IMG/VR virus record: IMGVR_UViG_3300037189_008230
Location: 1-28,573 of that record
Reading direction: 5' to 3' (one strand)
From: a virus
Length of the DNA: 28,573 nt
Positions 21,354 through 28,151 of the stretch are shown one piece after another. Both the position numbers and the translations under genes were made by a program. The notes under the pieces are model-generated. The model saw only the letters and a list, made by a program, of their open reading frames with translations, did not search any database and was not told where the DNA came from. The first letter of the stretch is position 1. Each line of letters starts with the position of its first letter.

Positions 21354-21356
21354 AGC

Positions 21357-21385
21357 TTGAAATGACAGATCAAAACGATTAGAAC
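21357..21385 (+). promoter_or_regulatory. Putative promoter for tail genes
   Basis: TTGAAA (21357-21362), 17 bp spacer, TAGAAC (21380-21385), then an A/C-rich leader (CAAACCAACAAACACTC) to the ATG at 21409. The hexamers are moderate matches to sigma70 consensus. The 25 bp element lies just upstream. Confidence 0.45.
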
Positions 21386-21408
21386 CAAACCAACAAACAC
21401 TCAAAATT

Positions 21409-21771
21409 ATGGCTGTCATCACAATCGGCACGACCGGCGCAACCTGGGGCTTGACCGCAGAAACCGGAATCCTCGTTCAAACCACGTCCAGCAAGGACAC
21501 CCGCGAAAAGAATCAAGTCCGTGACGAGCAAGGCGACTTTGCCCTTGTCGCGTTCTACAACCCGACGCAGGCGATTAGCATTGCTGGCGTCATCGTTAGC
21601 ACCACCGGAGTTGCTGCTGCGGCACCCGGCGTATCCCTCGCGTTCGCAAACAAAAACGGACTCAATGGCGTCACAACTGGCGGCATCTACACGGATGACG
21701 TGGACGTGGCTGGTGGTAATACCGAGTTCAAGAAGATCACCGCAACCGCGACCCGCTACAAGTTCGCGTAA
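21409..21771 (+). CDS. Putative major tail tube protein
   Basis: A 120-residue, beta-rich, Thr/Ala/Gly-rich protein (ITIGTTGATWGLTAETGILVQ, then VRDEQGDFALVAFYNPTQ and EFKKITATATRYKFA). Its placement between the tail terminator and the chaperone/tape-measure genes is that of a tail tube protein, and its own promoter fits a high-copy subunit. It is smaller than lambda gpV (about 246), so the identification is by position and composition, not by motif. Confidence 0.5.
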   Translation: MAVITIGTTGATWGLTAETGILVQTTSSKDTREKNQVRDEQGDFALVAFYNPTQAISIAGVIVSTTGVAAAAPGVSLAFANKNGLNGVTTGGIYTDDVDVAGGNTEFKKITATATRYKFA

Positions 21772-21783
21772 ACCATCAAACCT

Positions 21784-22188
21784 ATGACAGATATTTTCGT
21801 CACCGACATCAAGTTGGCGTCCATTCTAGTAGCCCTCGGCGTTCCTCGGCGTCCAAGTGATCCTGTCACTTGCGAAATCGAGGAACGCCACGGCGTTAGG
21901 AAGGAACAATTCAAGTTTTGGTTTGGCTTGGACAACCCGGACCACCGGGACACAGCCAAGGAAATCATCAATGCTTACTCTAAGGCGCGAAATTGGGAAG
22001 AGTTCACGATGGACAAGGAACATCCGATTTACTGGATGAAAGGCGTTCTTGAAAACCGGGAATGCTACCTTGGAGAAATCCGCAAGAAAGTCGCGCCAAT
22101 CCGAATCATCCAGGTAGGCGAAAAAACCGTTCTCATCGGCGAACACGCAAGCCGTGAATTGCGTGACAAAATGAAGAAACTACTATGA
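21784..22188 (+). CDS. Tail-region hypothetical protein
   Basis: A 134-residue protein: MTDIFVTDIKLASILVALGV at the start, FKFWFGLDNPDHRDTAKEIIN in the middle and IRIIQVGEKTVLIGEHASRE near the end. It has Lys/Glu-rich helical segments. It sits between the tube candidate and the chaperone genes and overlaps the next gene by ATGA (22185-22188). No family recognised. Confidence 0.55.
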   Translation: MTDIFVTDIKLASILVALGVPRRPSDPVTCEIEERHGVRKEQFKFWFGLDNPDHRDTAKEIINAYSKARNWEEFTMDKEHPIYWMKGVLENRECYLGEIRKKVAPIRIIQVGEKTVLIGEHASRELRDKMKKLL

Positions 22189-22556
22189 CCGACACACTCG
22201 AAACAATCGACACGATGGATCAAACTTGGGAGTTCAAGGGAATCGAAATCCTTGCACCGAGCTACTCAAGAAAGGCCAACATCATCAGCCTTCTCAACTC
22301 GTCCAACTTCGGACCGACCGATGCCGCGACGTTCCTTTTCGGGTGCATTTGCCCTGAAGCTGAACTTCGCAAGGGTCGCCGCAAACCGGAAGACTTTGAC
22401 GCCGAGGTTGCTAAATGGATGGACAAAATCAAATACGGACCGAGCGATTACGCCGCTGCTGCTGAGTTGTTCAGCGCGATCATGCAGCATTCCAACAGCA
22501 ACCGCGCCGTTCCTATTTCCGATCCATCCTTGGAACCGGACCCACTGGGAAACTAA
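22185..22556 (+). CDS. Tail assembly chaperone, gpG-like (zero-frame product)
   Basis: A 123-residue protein (MDQTWEFKGIEILAPSYSRKA near residue 11, FGPTDAATFLFGCICPEAE in the middle) ending PDPLGN at TAA 22554-22556. Position just before the tape measure gene and the -1 frame continuation identify it as the shorter of the two tail chaperones that coat the tape measure during tail assembly. The last sense codons GGA AAC form part of the slippery heptamer. Confidence 0.75.
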   Translation: MTDTLETIDTMDQTWEFKGIEILAPSYSRKANIISLLNSSNFGPTDAATFLFGCICPEAELRKGRRKPEDFDAEVAKWMDKIKYGPSDYAAAAELFSAIMQHSNSNRAVPISDPSLEPDPLGN

Positions 22557-22750
22557 TCGACCCACCAGATGAAGCAGCTTACGTCGCCCTCATTGCCCGT
22601 TACACAGGATGGAGCGAACACTTCATTCGGTGGGAACTACCACTTGCACGCGGAAACGCCTATTGCCACGCGTTCATGCGAATGCAGAACGTCAACACTG
22701 AGCCGGAATCATCCTGCTCTGAACTTGCAAAACTGATTGATGAGATTTGA
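22185..22750 (+). CDS. Tail assembly chaperone fusion, gpGT-like, by -1 frameshift
   Basis: Slipping back one base on G-GGA-AAC (22547-22553) bypasses the TAA and continues from CTA at 22553 for 65 codons to TGA at 22748-22750. The added part reads LIDPPDEAAYVALIARYTGW, ending ELAKLIDEI. It is coding-like, whereas no other frame is, and it fills the otherwise unexplained 22557-22750 gap. The fusion would be 188 residues. In lambda the gpG/gpGT ratio is set by a similar GGGAAAG site. The next gene overlaps its end by 11 bases. Confidence 0.8.
22547..22553 (+). other. -1 ribosomal frameshift slippery site GGGAAAC
   Basis: The heptamer fits X XXY YYZ exactly in the zero frame (G GGA AAC), with the zero-frame stop TAA immediately after. 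Both tRNAs re-pair as GGG and AAA after slipping. The site is in the same place as lambda's GGGAAAG, at the end of gpG. Confidence 0.85.
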
Positions 22751-23189
22751 CCCGTCAGGCTTTGACAGCGCATTTGACCGCATGGAGGAAACCGCCAAGC
22801 GACAAGGCAAAACCGTAGCGGAACAGCAGGGACAGTTTTTTATCAAGATTGCCAAGGCGCAAGGATGGCTAATTGCGCCGTCATCTCATACGATTATTGA
22901 TAAGGTTAAAAGCCTTAAAGGTCGAATCCTCCACTACAATAAAAGGTCAACTGTCAAACAAGAGCTTGATCGACGCATCCGCGCCCGTGGCACGTTCGCC
23001 CGCAAATGGGTGACGACGAAGATTGAGAGCGTGGGTTTTTCAATCCGCATTTGGGTGATGAACAAATCGGCATTCTCCGAAATCGTGGACAAGCAGAAGC
23101 ACGTTTTCGACAAGTCGGCGGAAATGGCGAAATCCGGCTACAAAGCCAAGCTCGACAAGCTCGCAGATCAAACCACGAAAGCATTCTGA
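22740..23189 (+). CDS. Minor tail protein-like hypothetical
   Basis: A 149-residue basic, helical protein (MRFDPSGFDSAFDRMEETAKR at the start; QGQFFIKIAKAQGWLIAPSS; KQELDRRIRARGTFARKWVTT; SGYKAKLDKLADQTTKAF at the end). It lies between the tail chaperones and the tape measure, where some phages have small tail proteins. ATG 22740 is chosen; a TTG three bases earlier would add one residue. No secure family match. Confidence 0.55.
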   Translation: MRFDPSGFDSAFDRMEETAKRQGKTVAEQQGQFFIKIAKAQGWLIAPSSHTIIDKVKSLKGRILHYNKRSTVKQELDRRIRARGTFARKWVTTKIESVGFSIRIWVMNKSAFSEIVDKQKHVFDKSAEMAKSGYKAKLDKLADQTTKAF

Positions 23190-23192
23190 ACC

Positions 23193-24680
23193 ATGGCAAG
23201 TCCCGGACCAAAAGCAATCGGCTACCTTGAACTTAATATCGACGGGTTCGACAAGGCCATCAAGTCGGCCAAGAACCTTTTAGGCGGTTTGGCTGCCGGG
23301 TTCGCAGCGTTCAAGGTTGGCGAGTTTTTCAAAGATGGCATCAAGGATGCAATCGACTTTGGGAAGGAGATGCAAAACGCATCCCGGACGATGGCGGGAT
23401 TCGATCCTGGCAACATCCTCCTAGTTCAAAAGGCTCTCGAAAAAACCGGGATGGGAGCGCAGGAAGCGCAAGGCCATATTGACGACTTCATCAAGTCGGG
23501 CCGCGACATTTCGGAAATCTTTATGGGCGCAGACAACTACGCCGCCGCGTTAAAAGACGCATCAAAAGACTATGGACAGCAAGCCGACATTTTGACCCGT
23601 TCCGGCAAGGCGCTGCAAACCGTATGGAACACAATGGAAGCGATCAGCTCCAAGGTCAGGACGTTCTTTTTAGCCATGACGGAGCAGTTCGTTAAGCCGC
23701 TTCAAGTCGCGCTTGATTACCTTAATCAGATCGACCTTGGGAGCATCGGCGAGGAGTTCGGGAAATACATCGCGGACGCAGCCAACATCTTGATCGGACT
23801 TTTCGCAAATGGCGACATTTACACGGCGTTACAACTCGGCTTGACGTTGGCTTTTAAGGAGTCGGTCAACTGGCTTGTGGGAGGATTCAACTACCTCGCC
23901 AACCTCACGATTCCTTACATTGGAGAACAGCTAGGCAAGGCACTTCTCTGGTCGGTCGAAATGATGAAGAAGGGATTTGACCTGATCTTCAGCGGGGAAG
24001 GCGTCCAGACGTTTGCAGAAGCGTTTGTTGGCATCGCGTCGAAGTTCATTGCCTCAATCCTTGACGGCTTGAACGTCATCTTTCGGACCATGCAAGCAGG
24101 CGTGCAATACGCGGTGCAAGCAGGAATCGAAGCGATTCCTGGCGCAAAGGAGTTTCTTGGAATGAGCGGCGTCGAAAGCCAATCATTCGGTGATCTTTAC
24201 GACCAGACAAGCGGCATTGTCCCGCAAGACATAATCGACTCACTCAAAAACGCGGGCGGTCAACTTCTCGACGGCGTTGGCGAGAAGCTATCAGGGTTGA
24301 AAGAAGCCATGTTCAAACCGGGCGAGGCTGGCGTTTTCCAAAAAGCCAACGTCTTTAACACCGACGACGACAAAGCGAAGTTTGCCGACGTAATCGGACG
24401 CGCAACCGCAACCGCGCAGGAGATGGGCGGGAAAGCAGGGAAGGGCGAGCAGGCGTCAAAGATCCTTACCAACCTTTCGACCAACGCCGGAAGTCGCTAC
24501 GTCATCGCGGACAATCTTGCCAAGGTAGGCGGCGGCGGTGGGTATCTCAAAGTAGGAATGACCCTTTCTGAGCGGACCGCCGTCGAGCAACTCAAAGCTC
24601 AAAAGCAGTCGGAAAAGACACTTCAAGCGATTAAAAAAAATACCGAACCGAGGACTCGGCCAGTAACACTCGCACGCTAA
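23193..24680 (+). CDS. Tape measure protein
   Basis: A 495-residue protein with the alternating hydrophobic and helical segments of a tape measure: ELNIDGFDKAIKSAKNLLGG at the start, GLAAGFAAFKVGEFFKDGIKD, then membrane-like segments (IADAANILIGLFANGD; WLVGGFNYLANLTIPYI; FVGIASKFIASILDGL) and a charged helical C-terminus (AVEQLKAQKQSEKTLQAIKKN). Tape measure length sets tail length; about 1.5 Å per residue predicts a tail near 75 nm, shorter than lambda's. It follows the chaperones as expected. Confidence 0.8.
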   Translation: MASPGPKAIGYLELNIDGFDKAIKSAKNLLGGLAAGFAAFKVGEFFKDGIKDAIDFGKEMQNASRTMAGFDPGNILLVQKALEKTGMGAQEAQGHIDDFIKSGRDISEIFMGADNYAAALKDASKDYGQQADILTRSGKALQTVWNTMEAISSKVRTFFLAMTEQFVKPLQVALDYLNQIDLGSIGEEFGKYIADAANILIGLFANGDIYTALQLGLTLAFKESVNWLVGGFNYLANLTIPYIGEQLGKALLWSVEMMKKGFDLIFSGEGVQTFAEAFVGIASKFIASILDGLNVIFRTMQAGVQYAVQAGIEAIPGAKEFLGMSGVESQSFGDLYDQTSGIVPQDIIDSLKNAGGQLLDGVGEKLSGLKEAMFKPGEAGVFQKANVFNTDDDKAKFADVIGRATATAQEMGGKAGKGEQASKILTNLSTNAGSRYVIADNLAKVGGGGGYLKVGMTLSERTAVEQLKAQKQSEKTLQAIKKNTEPRTRPVTLAR

Positions 24681-24681
24681 C

Positions 24682-25401
24682 ATGGCTACAATCAAAATCG
24701 GCAACGTCACCGGAGCGATCTACCAAGCGGAGCGCCCGCTGCATCTTAACCCGGACGGGAGCGCACAGGCGTCTCTTACCTACAAGTGCGCTGACACGTC
24801 GGCCTTTGCTGTCATCCCGGCTTACCTCACAAACCACCCGTTCATTCCCGCGCTCAAGTGCTACGAGTCGGACCTTGACCAAGAACACGGCGGAATCATT
24901 CGGATCACGTCGATTTATCGCGGAGTCATTGCCCAGAATCCCGAATCACTAGCACAGCATGAATACAGCAGGACATTGACGGAAGCACCGATTGAGACGA
25001 ATCCAGCATACTACCTGCCCCGTGACAATCCGCCAGTAACAGCAGCGAACATCAACGATATTGAGTTGAGGCTTCAAAATTGCCAAGACGCGAATCCAGC
25101 ATGGAGCGAACTTGTGAAAGGGCTCTGGGAAAAAAAACGTCGCGGCATTGAATCATTTTTGAAGCCGGGTGCAATTTATAAACGCACATACGCGAGCGAT
25201 TCAATCCCGAGCAGTGGATTGCTTGATAAAGTCGGCAAAAGACTTGCTCCACCGTCTCCATGTCCACCTGCACCCATTGGTCAAAATTATCTTGTGATGG
25301 GAGTCTCATGGACTAAGCAGGCGGGCGTCGTCACCATTGTTGAAGAATACCAGCTTTCCGGCCCCGGAGGATGGGATCCTGACCTTTATCCACAAGGATG
25401 A
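24682..25401 (+). CDS. Tail-tip region hypothetical protein
   Basis: A 239-residue protein with a beta-rich N-terminus (MATIKIGNVTGAIYQAERPLH), Cys in TYKCADT, KCYESD and NCQDA, and a C-terminal IGQNYLVMGVSWTKQAGVVTI. It follows the tape measure, where distal tail or baseplate proteins lie, but I do not recognise the family. It overlaps the next gene by ATGA (25398-25401). Confidence 0.6.
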   Translation: MATIKIGNVTGAIYQAERPLHLNPDGSAQASLTYKCADTSAFAVIPAYLTNHPFIPALKCYESDLDQEHGGIIRITSIYRGVIAQNPESLAQHEYSRTLTEAPIETNPAYYLPRDNPPVTAANINDIELRLQNCQDANPAWSELVKGLWEKKRRGIESFLKPGAIYKRTYASDSIPSSGLLDKVGKRLAPPSPCPPAPIGQNYLVMGVSWTKQAGVVTIVEEYQLSGPGGWDPDLYPQG

Positions 25402-26021
25402 ATAATTTGCCACATTTTCAGCCAAACAATCCAATTTACTCTGAGCTTTCATCGGTTCGTTTAAATTCCATTGTTCAGAATCAACTGGCGAGTGATATTA
25501 AACCGGGGTTTGGAATTAGAACCTCGCGCACGCCGGGAGGAACTACGCTTTCAATTATTAAAAAACGATCTCCCGCAACTACAAGCCTTTGCCCATTCGG
25601 GGAAATCATAAGCGTCGAATTAGAAGGATTCACCAGAGGCATTCGCGGCGGTGTCTGCTATTGCGGAGACAAGAATTTCAACGTGCCGCCCATGGGGATC
25701 AATCTAGGTGCCGATGGCGCATGGCTCGTCTATCTATCGGTTCCGTGCGAATCTCAGCGCGACGATGATGGGGAAATCTTTTTACCTGGCATCGTGACTT
25801 CAAGCGCCTCCGCGGGAAGCTTATTCGCTAAGATAGCATGGACGGAGGGAACAAACTATCCCGACAACACCAACCCGGACGTGTCAGATGGACTCGGAAC
25901 CGTGATCATACCCCTTGGGAAGCTGACGATCAAGAATGGCGGTGCAGATTTTGAAAAGGTTGGTTGCGGCAACGTGACGATCAATCAGTGCGCCGGAATC
26001 CTCAGCGCCTCACGCGAATGA
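25398..26021 (+). CDS. Tail-tip region hypothetical protein
   Basis: A 207-residue protein (MNNLPHFQPNNPIYSELSSV at the start), beta-rich, with GGVCYCGDKNFNVPPMGINLG in the middle and VGCGNVTINQCAGILSASRE at the end. Four or more Cys residues suggest a metal-binding or disulfide-linked structural protein. Its first part is A/T-richer than neighbours. It is coupled to both neighbours by ATGA overlaps. No family recognised. Confidence 0.6.
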   Translation: MNNLPHFQPNNPIYSELSSVRLNSIVQNQLASDIKPGFGIRTSRTPGGTTLSIIKKRSPATTSLCPFGEIISVELEGFTRGIRGGVCYCGDKNFNVPPMGINLGADGAWLVYLSVPCESQRDDDGEIFLPGIVTSSASAGSLFAKIAWTEGTNYPDNTNPDVSDGLGTVIIPLGKLTIKNGGADFEKVGCGNVTINQCAGILSASRE

Positions 26022-27178
26022 AGATCGTCACCATCGACGAGGTGAACTCCCTCGGCTGCTGCCCTTGCACTCTGCCGACGTGCGATTCGCCTAGAGAGGG
26101 GTTTGAGTCACGCTCGGCCAGCTACACCATCACTTGTGCCTTTGATGGCGGGGTGATCGGCTCCGCTCCCTTGGTGCCTTGTAATGTTCTGAACGGAAAG
26201 TTTCGCACCTACACCGAGGAAAGCACCTACTCCTTCACTCGGCATATCGATGACAGTGGCGGGAATTCCCGAGACTTCGCTTTTGAAAGTCATATCACGA
26301 CGACGGTGACCTACACGCTGGCGGATGTAGAGGGTGAGCGGGTTTGTAGCTCAAGAGAAGTCTGGAACTACACTTTAAATAATACCACCACTTATAGTTA
26401 TTCATCGCCAGTCTCGACCGACATTCTCACTGATGTTTACATCTCCAGCGGTGCATACGATTCGGATGCTCCCCCTGCGGTTTGCACTACCACCCGCACG
26501 GTGACCTATTCCGGCTTACCGCCTGTTGTAACGACGAATGCGGTTTGTCAGACAGTGCCATCCACCGCAGTTGGTGGGGTTCTGGCGGGCACGGCGGTAA
26601 CCTACACGGATACCTTCGGGGATGCTAACTCGGGCGTGACCACGATCACCACGATTAAAACGGTGTCGGATCGCTGGACCGAGGCGCAAATGGTCTCGGA
26701 GTTGGATCTGCTGTTGGCGGCAGAGGCATTGGTTGCCGGCGGCGCATTCGTCGCCAAGCTGGACGTCACCTACGCATCGTGCCCTGTTGATCCAGAGGCG
26801 GATCCTGTGGTCTATGAGCCTGCTCTCGATTGCCCGCTATCATGCTCCGCGATCGAGGGGCGTTACCGCTATGGTGTCCCCTATGGCTATGAACGTACCA
26901 CTTGGGAAATGCAGTGGGATGAGGGTTTCTTTCCGCAGGCGTGGCTCGATTGGGATTCGGGCGGCAGGATCGGTTCGGAGCCCACCCGTCCCACGCGCCT
27001 TACTGCCCGCTCATGGATCTATGGCGGCACCGATGAGTGGTCGGATTGGTTTGATCTCCCCGCGCCGGATGAGGCCGGGGAGATCCGCCGGGTAAACGTC
27101 ATGATCAAGTGCTGGAAGAGCACCCGCCATGGAGTCAAGCCAACCGCCTTCGGTCCGGTATTCGTATTCGATTCATGA
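26018..27178 (+). CDS. Cys-rich tail-tip protein of distinct composition
   Basis: A 386-residue protein starting MKIVTIDEVNSLGCCPCTLPT, long beta-rich stretches full of Thr, Ser and Tyr (YTLNNTTTYSYSSPVSTDIL; VTYTDTFGDANSGVTTITTI), a helix (QMVSELDLLLAAEALVA), and a C-terminal part with SCPVDPEADPVVYEP, LDCPLSCSAIEGRY and many aromatics (TDEWSDWFDLPAP). The gene is visibly G/C-richer than its upstream neighbour, and its codon choice (CTG, GTG, GGG) differs, suggesting acquisition from another source. The start is set by ATGA at 26018-26021; the tail-tip or receptor-binding role is inferred by position. Confidence 0.6.
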   Translation: MKIVTIDEVNSLGCCPCTLPTCDSPREGFESRSASYTITCAFDGGVIGSAPLVPCNVLNGKFRTYTEESTYSFTRHIDDSGGNSRDFAFESHITTTVTYTLADVEGERVCSSREVWNYTLNNTTTYSYSSPVSTDILTDVYISSGAYDSDAPPAVCTTTRTVTYSGLPPVVTTNAVCQTVPSTAVGGVLAGTAVTYTDTFGDANSGVTTITTIKTVSDRWTEAQMVSELDLLLAAEALVAGGAFVAKLDVTYASCPVDPEADPVVYEPALDCPLSCSAIEGRYRYGVPYGYERTTWEMQWDEGFFPQAWLDWDSGGRIGSEPTRPTRLTARSWIYGGTDEWSDWFDLPAPDEAGEIRRVNVMIKCWKSTRHGVKPTAFGPVFVFDS

Positions 27179-27348
27179 GCCAACCTTCTTCCGGTGAATG
27201 GCCTCGCCCGCGTGCCCGGAAGTTGCCGGTCGGCACGCCAGAACGTCCGGTCGGCGTTCCGATCTTGACCACTCCCGGAGCGTCTACACAGGCACGGTGC
27301 AAAACTTGCCCGCCTACTACTCAAAAGAAATCCTTACCAATCCACTAA
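27175..27348 (+). CDS. Small Pro/Arg-rich protein
   Basis: A 57-residue basic protein (MSQPSSGEWPRPRARKLPVG at the start) with a CKTC knuckle near the end (ARCKTCPPTTQKKSLPIH). The start overlaps the previous stop by ATGA; the final codons lie inside the 25 bp element at 27329, which supplies its TAA. No family recognised; the low complexity makes it a moderate call. Confidence 0.45.
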   Translation: MSQPSSGEWPRPRARKLPVGTPERPVGVPILTTPGASTQARCKTCPPTTQKKSLPIH

Positions 27349-27353
27349 GGTTT
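27329..27353 (+). repeat. 25 bp quasi-palindromic element, copy 3
   Basis: AATCCTTA, nine bases (CCAATCCAC), TAAGGTTT, one mismatch from perfect symmetry. Five bases later comes TTGACA (27359-27364), a perfect -35 match. Copies 1 and 2 lie at 14079-14103 and 21329-21353. Confidence 0.65.
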
Positions 27354-27358
27354 TCAAA

Positions 27359-27387
27359 TTGACATTCACCGCCAAAAATAGAAATCT
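27359..27387 (+). promoter_or_regulatory. Putative promoter for baseplate/fibre genes
   Basis: TTGACA at 27359-27364 matches the -35 consensus. A -10 is less clear: AAATCT after 17 bp (27382-27387), six bases before the ATG at 27394, or TAGAAA after 14 bp. The first option gives the same -10 to ATG spacing as the leaderless promoters. Confidence 0.4.
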
Positions 27388-27393
27388 CCCGCC

Positions 27394-27795
27394 ATGCTGA
27401 TTTACGACCTTGACCTTAACGCTTGGGTTCAGCGACCAGGTGACTCGACGCCGCCCCAAATGACTCCGGCGCTAGTCGCTGGCGGAACCTACTCGCTAGG
27501 AGTCCAATTTTACCGGGGAAGCGAATTGCAGGACATAGGAGCAGCATCGTCATGGCTGGCACGAATACGCGTTGTCGGCGTTTACACCGGGACACCAATC
27601 GCCACCGCGTCGACTGCCGCCGAAGACGGGGAGAATATGATCGTTTTCTCGCTTACAATCGGGACCGCCTATTTCACGACGAATCCAACCTTGGAATCGG
27701 TCGATTGCGTTCTGGCGATTGGCTACACGCTCGACGGCGTTTCCTCGTTGCTTACCACCCTGCCGATCACAATCCAAAACAGCTACTCATCATGA
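27394..27795 (+). CDS. Baseplate/tail structural-like protein
   Basis: A 133-residue, beta-rich protein (MLIYDLDLNAWVQRPGDSTP at the start; YSLGVQFYRGSELQDIGAAS; VDCVLAIGYTLDGVSSLLTTL). The pattern of an N-terminal strand 'LIYDLDLNAW' followed by Ig-like strands resembles small phage upper-baseplate or tail-tip proteins preceding a fibre. Coupled by ATGA (27792-27795) to the next gene. No enzymatic motif. Confidence 0.5.
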   Translation: MLIYDLDLNAWVQRPGDSTPPQMTPALVAGGTYSLGVQFYRGSELQDIGAASSWLARIRVVGVYTGTPIATASTAAEDGENMIVFSLTIGTAYFTTNPTLESVDCVLAIGYTLDGVSSLLTTLPITIQNSYSS

Positions 27796-28151
27796 TCGGA
27801 AAAGAGACACAAGCACCATTCCGATTTGCCGCTCTCGTCTCAGGGACGACGATGAAATCCGTGCAATTTGTTATAACGGCAAACGGCATCGCTCCGACCT
27901 ACTCGCTTTCAAGCGCAACCGTTGTTTTTTACAAGGACGGCGCACGGACGCTAACCTTGACGGTTGGAAATGGAATCACGATTAACAACGCAGCAACGTG
28001 GACGTTTACGGTCGGTCCGATTGCAGCTAGCAGAACGTCACTTGCCGTTGGAGATCATTCAGGATCGTTCAAAACGACTGACGCCAACGGAGGCGTTCAA
28101 GAATATCTTTTCCTAACCCTTCCGGTTTTACCAACCGCGCCACCAGCATGA
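27792..28151 (+). CDS. BppU-like upper baseplate domain protein
   Basis: A 119-residue beta-rich protein (MIGKETQAPFRFAALVSGTT, MKSVQFVITANGIAPTYSLS, VVFYKDGARTLTL, FTVGPIAASRTSL, EYLFLTLPVLPTAPPA). The strand pattern with 'VVFYKDG' and 'WTFTVGP' is like the N-terminal Ig-like domain of phage upper baseplate proteins (BppU), which link fibres to the tail. It lies just before the fibre gene and is coupled to it by ATGA (28148-28151). Longer upstream in-frame sequence belongs to another gene's shadow. Confidence 0.5.
   Translation: MIGKETQAPFRFAALVSGTTMKSVQFVITANGIAPTYSLSSATVVFYKDGARTLTLTVGNGITINNAATWTFTVGPIAASRTSLAVGDHSGSFKTTDANGGVQEYLFLTLPVLPTAPPA

Noticed and set aside
25387-25395. TTATCCACA, a perfect DnaA-box word
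   Set aside because: A single copy inside the 3' end of a tail gene, with no cluster or A/T-rich unwinding region; most likely chance.
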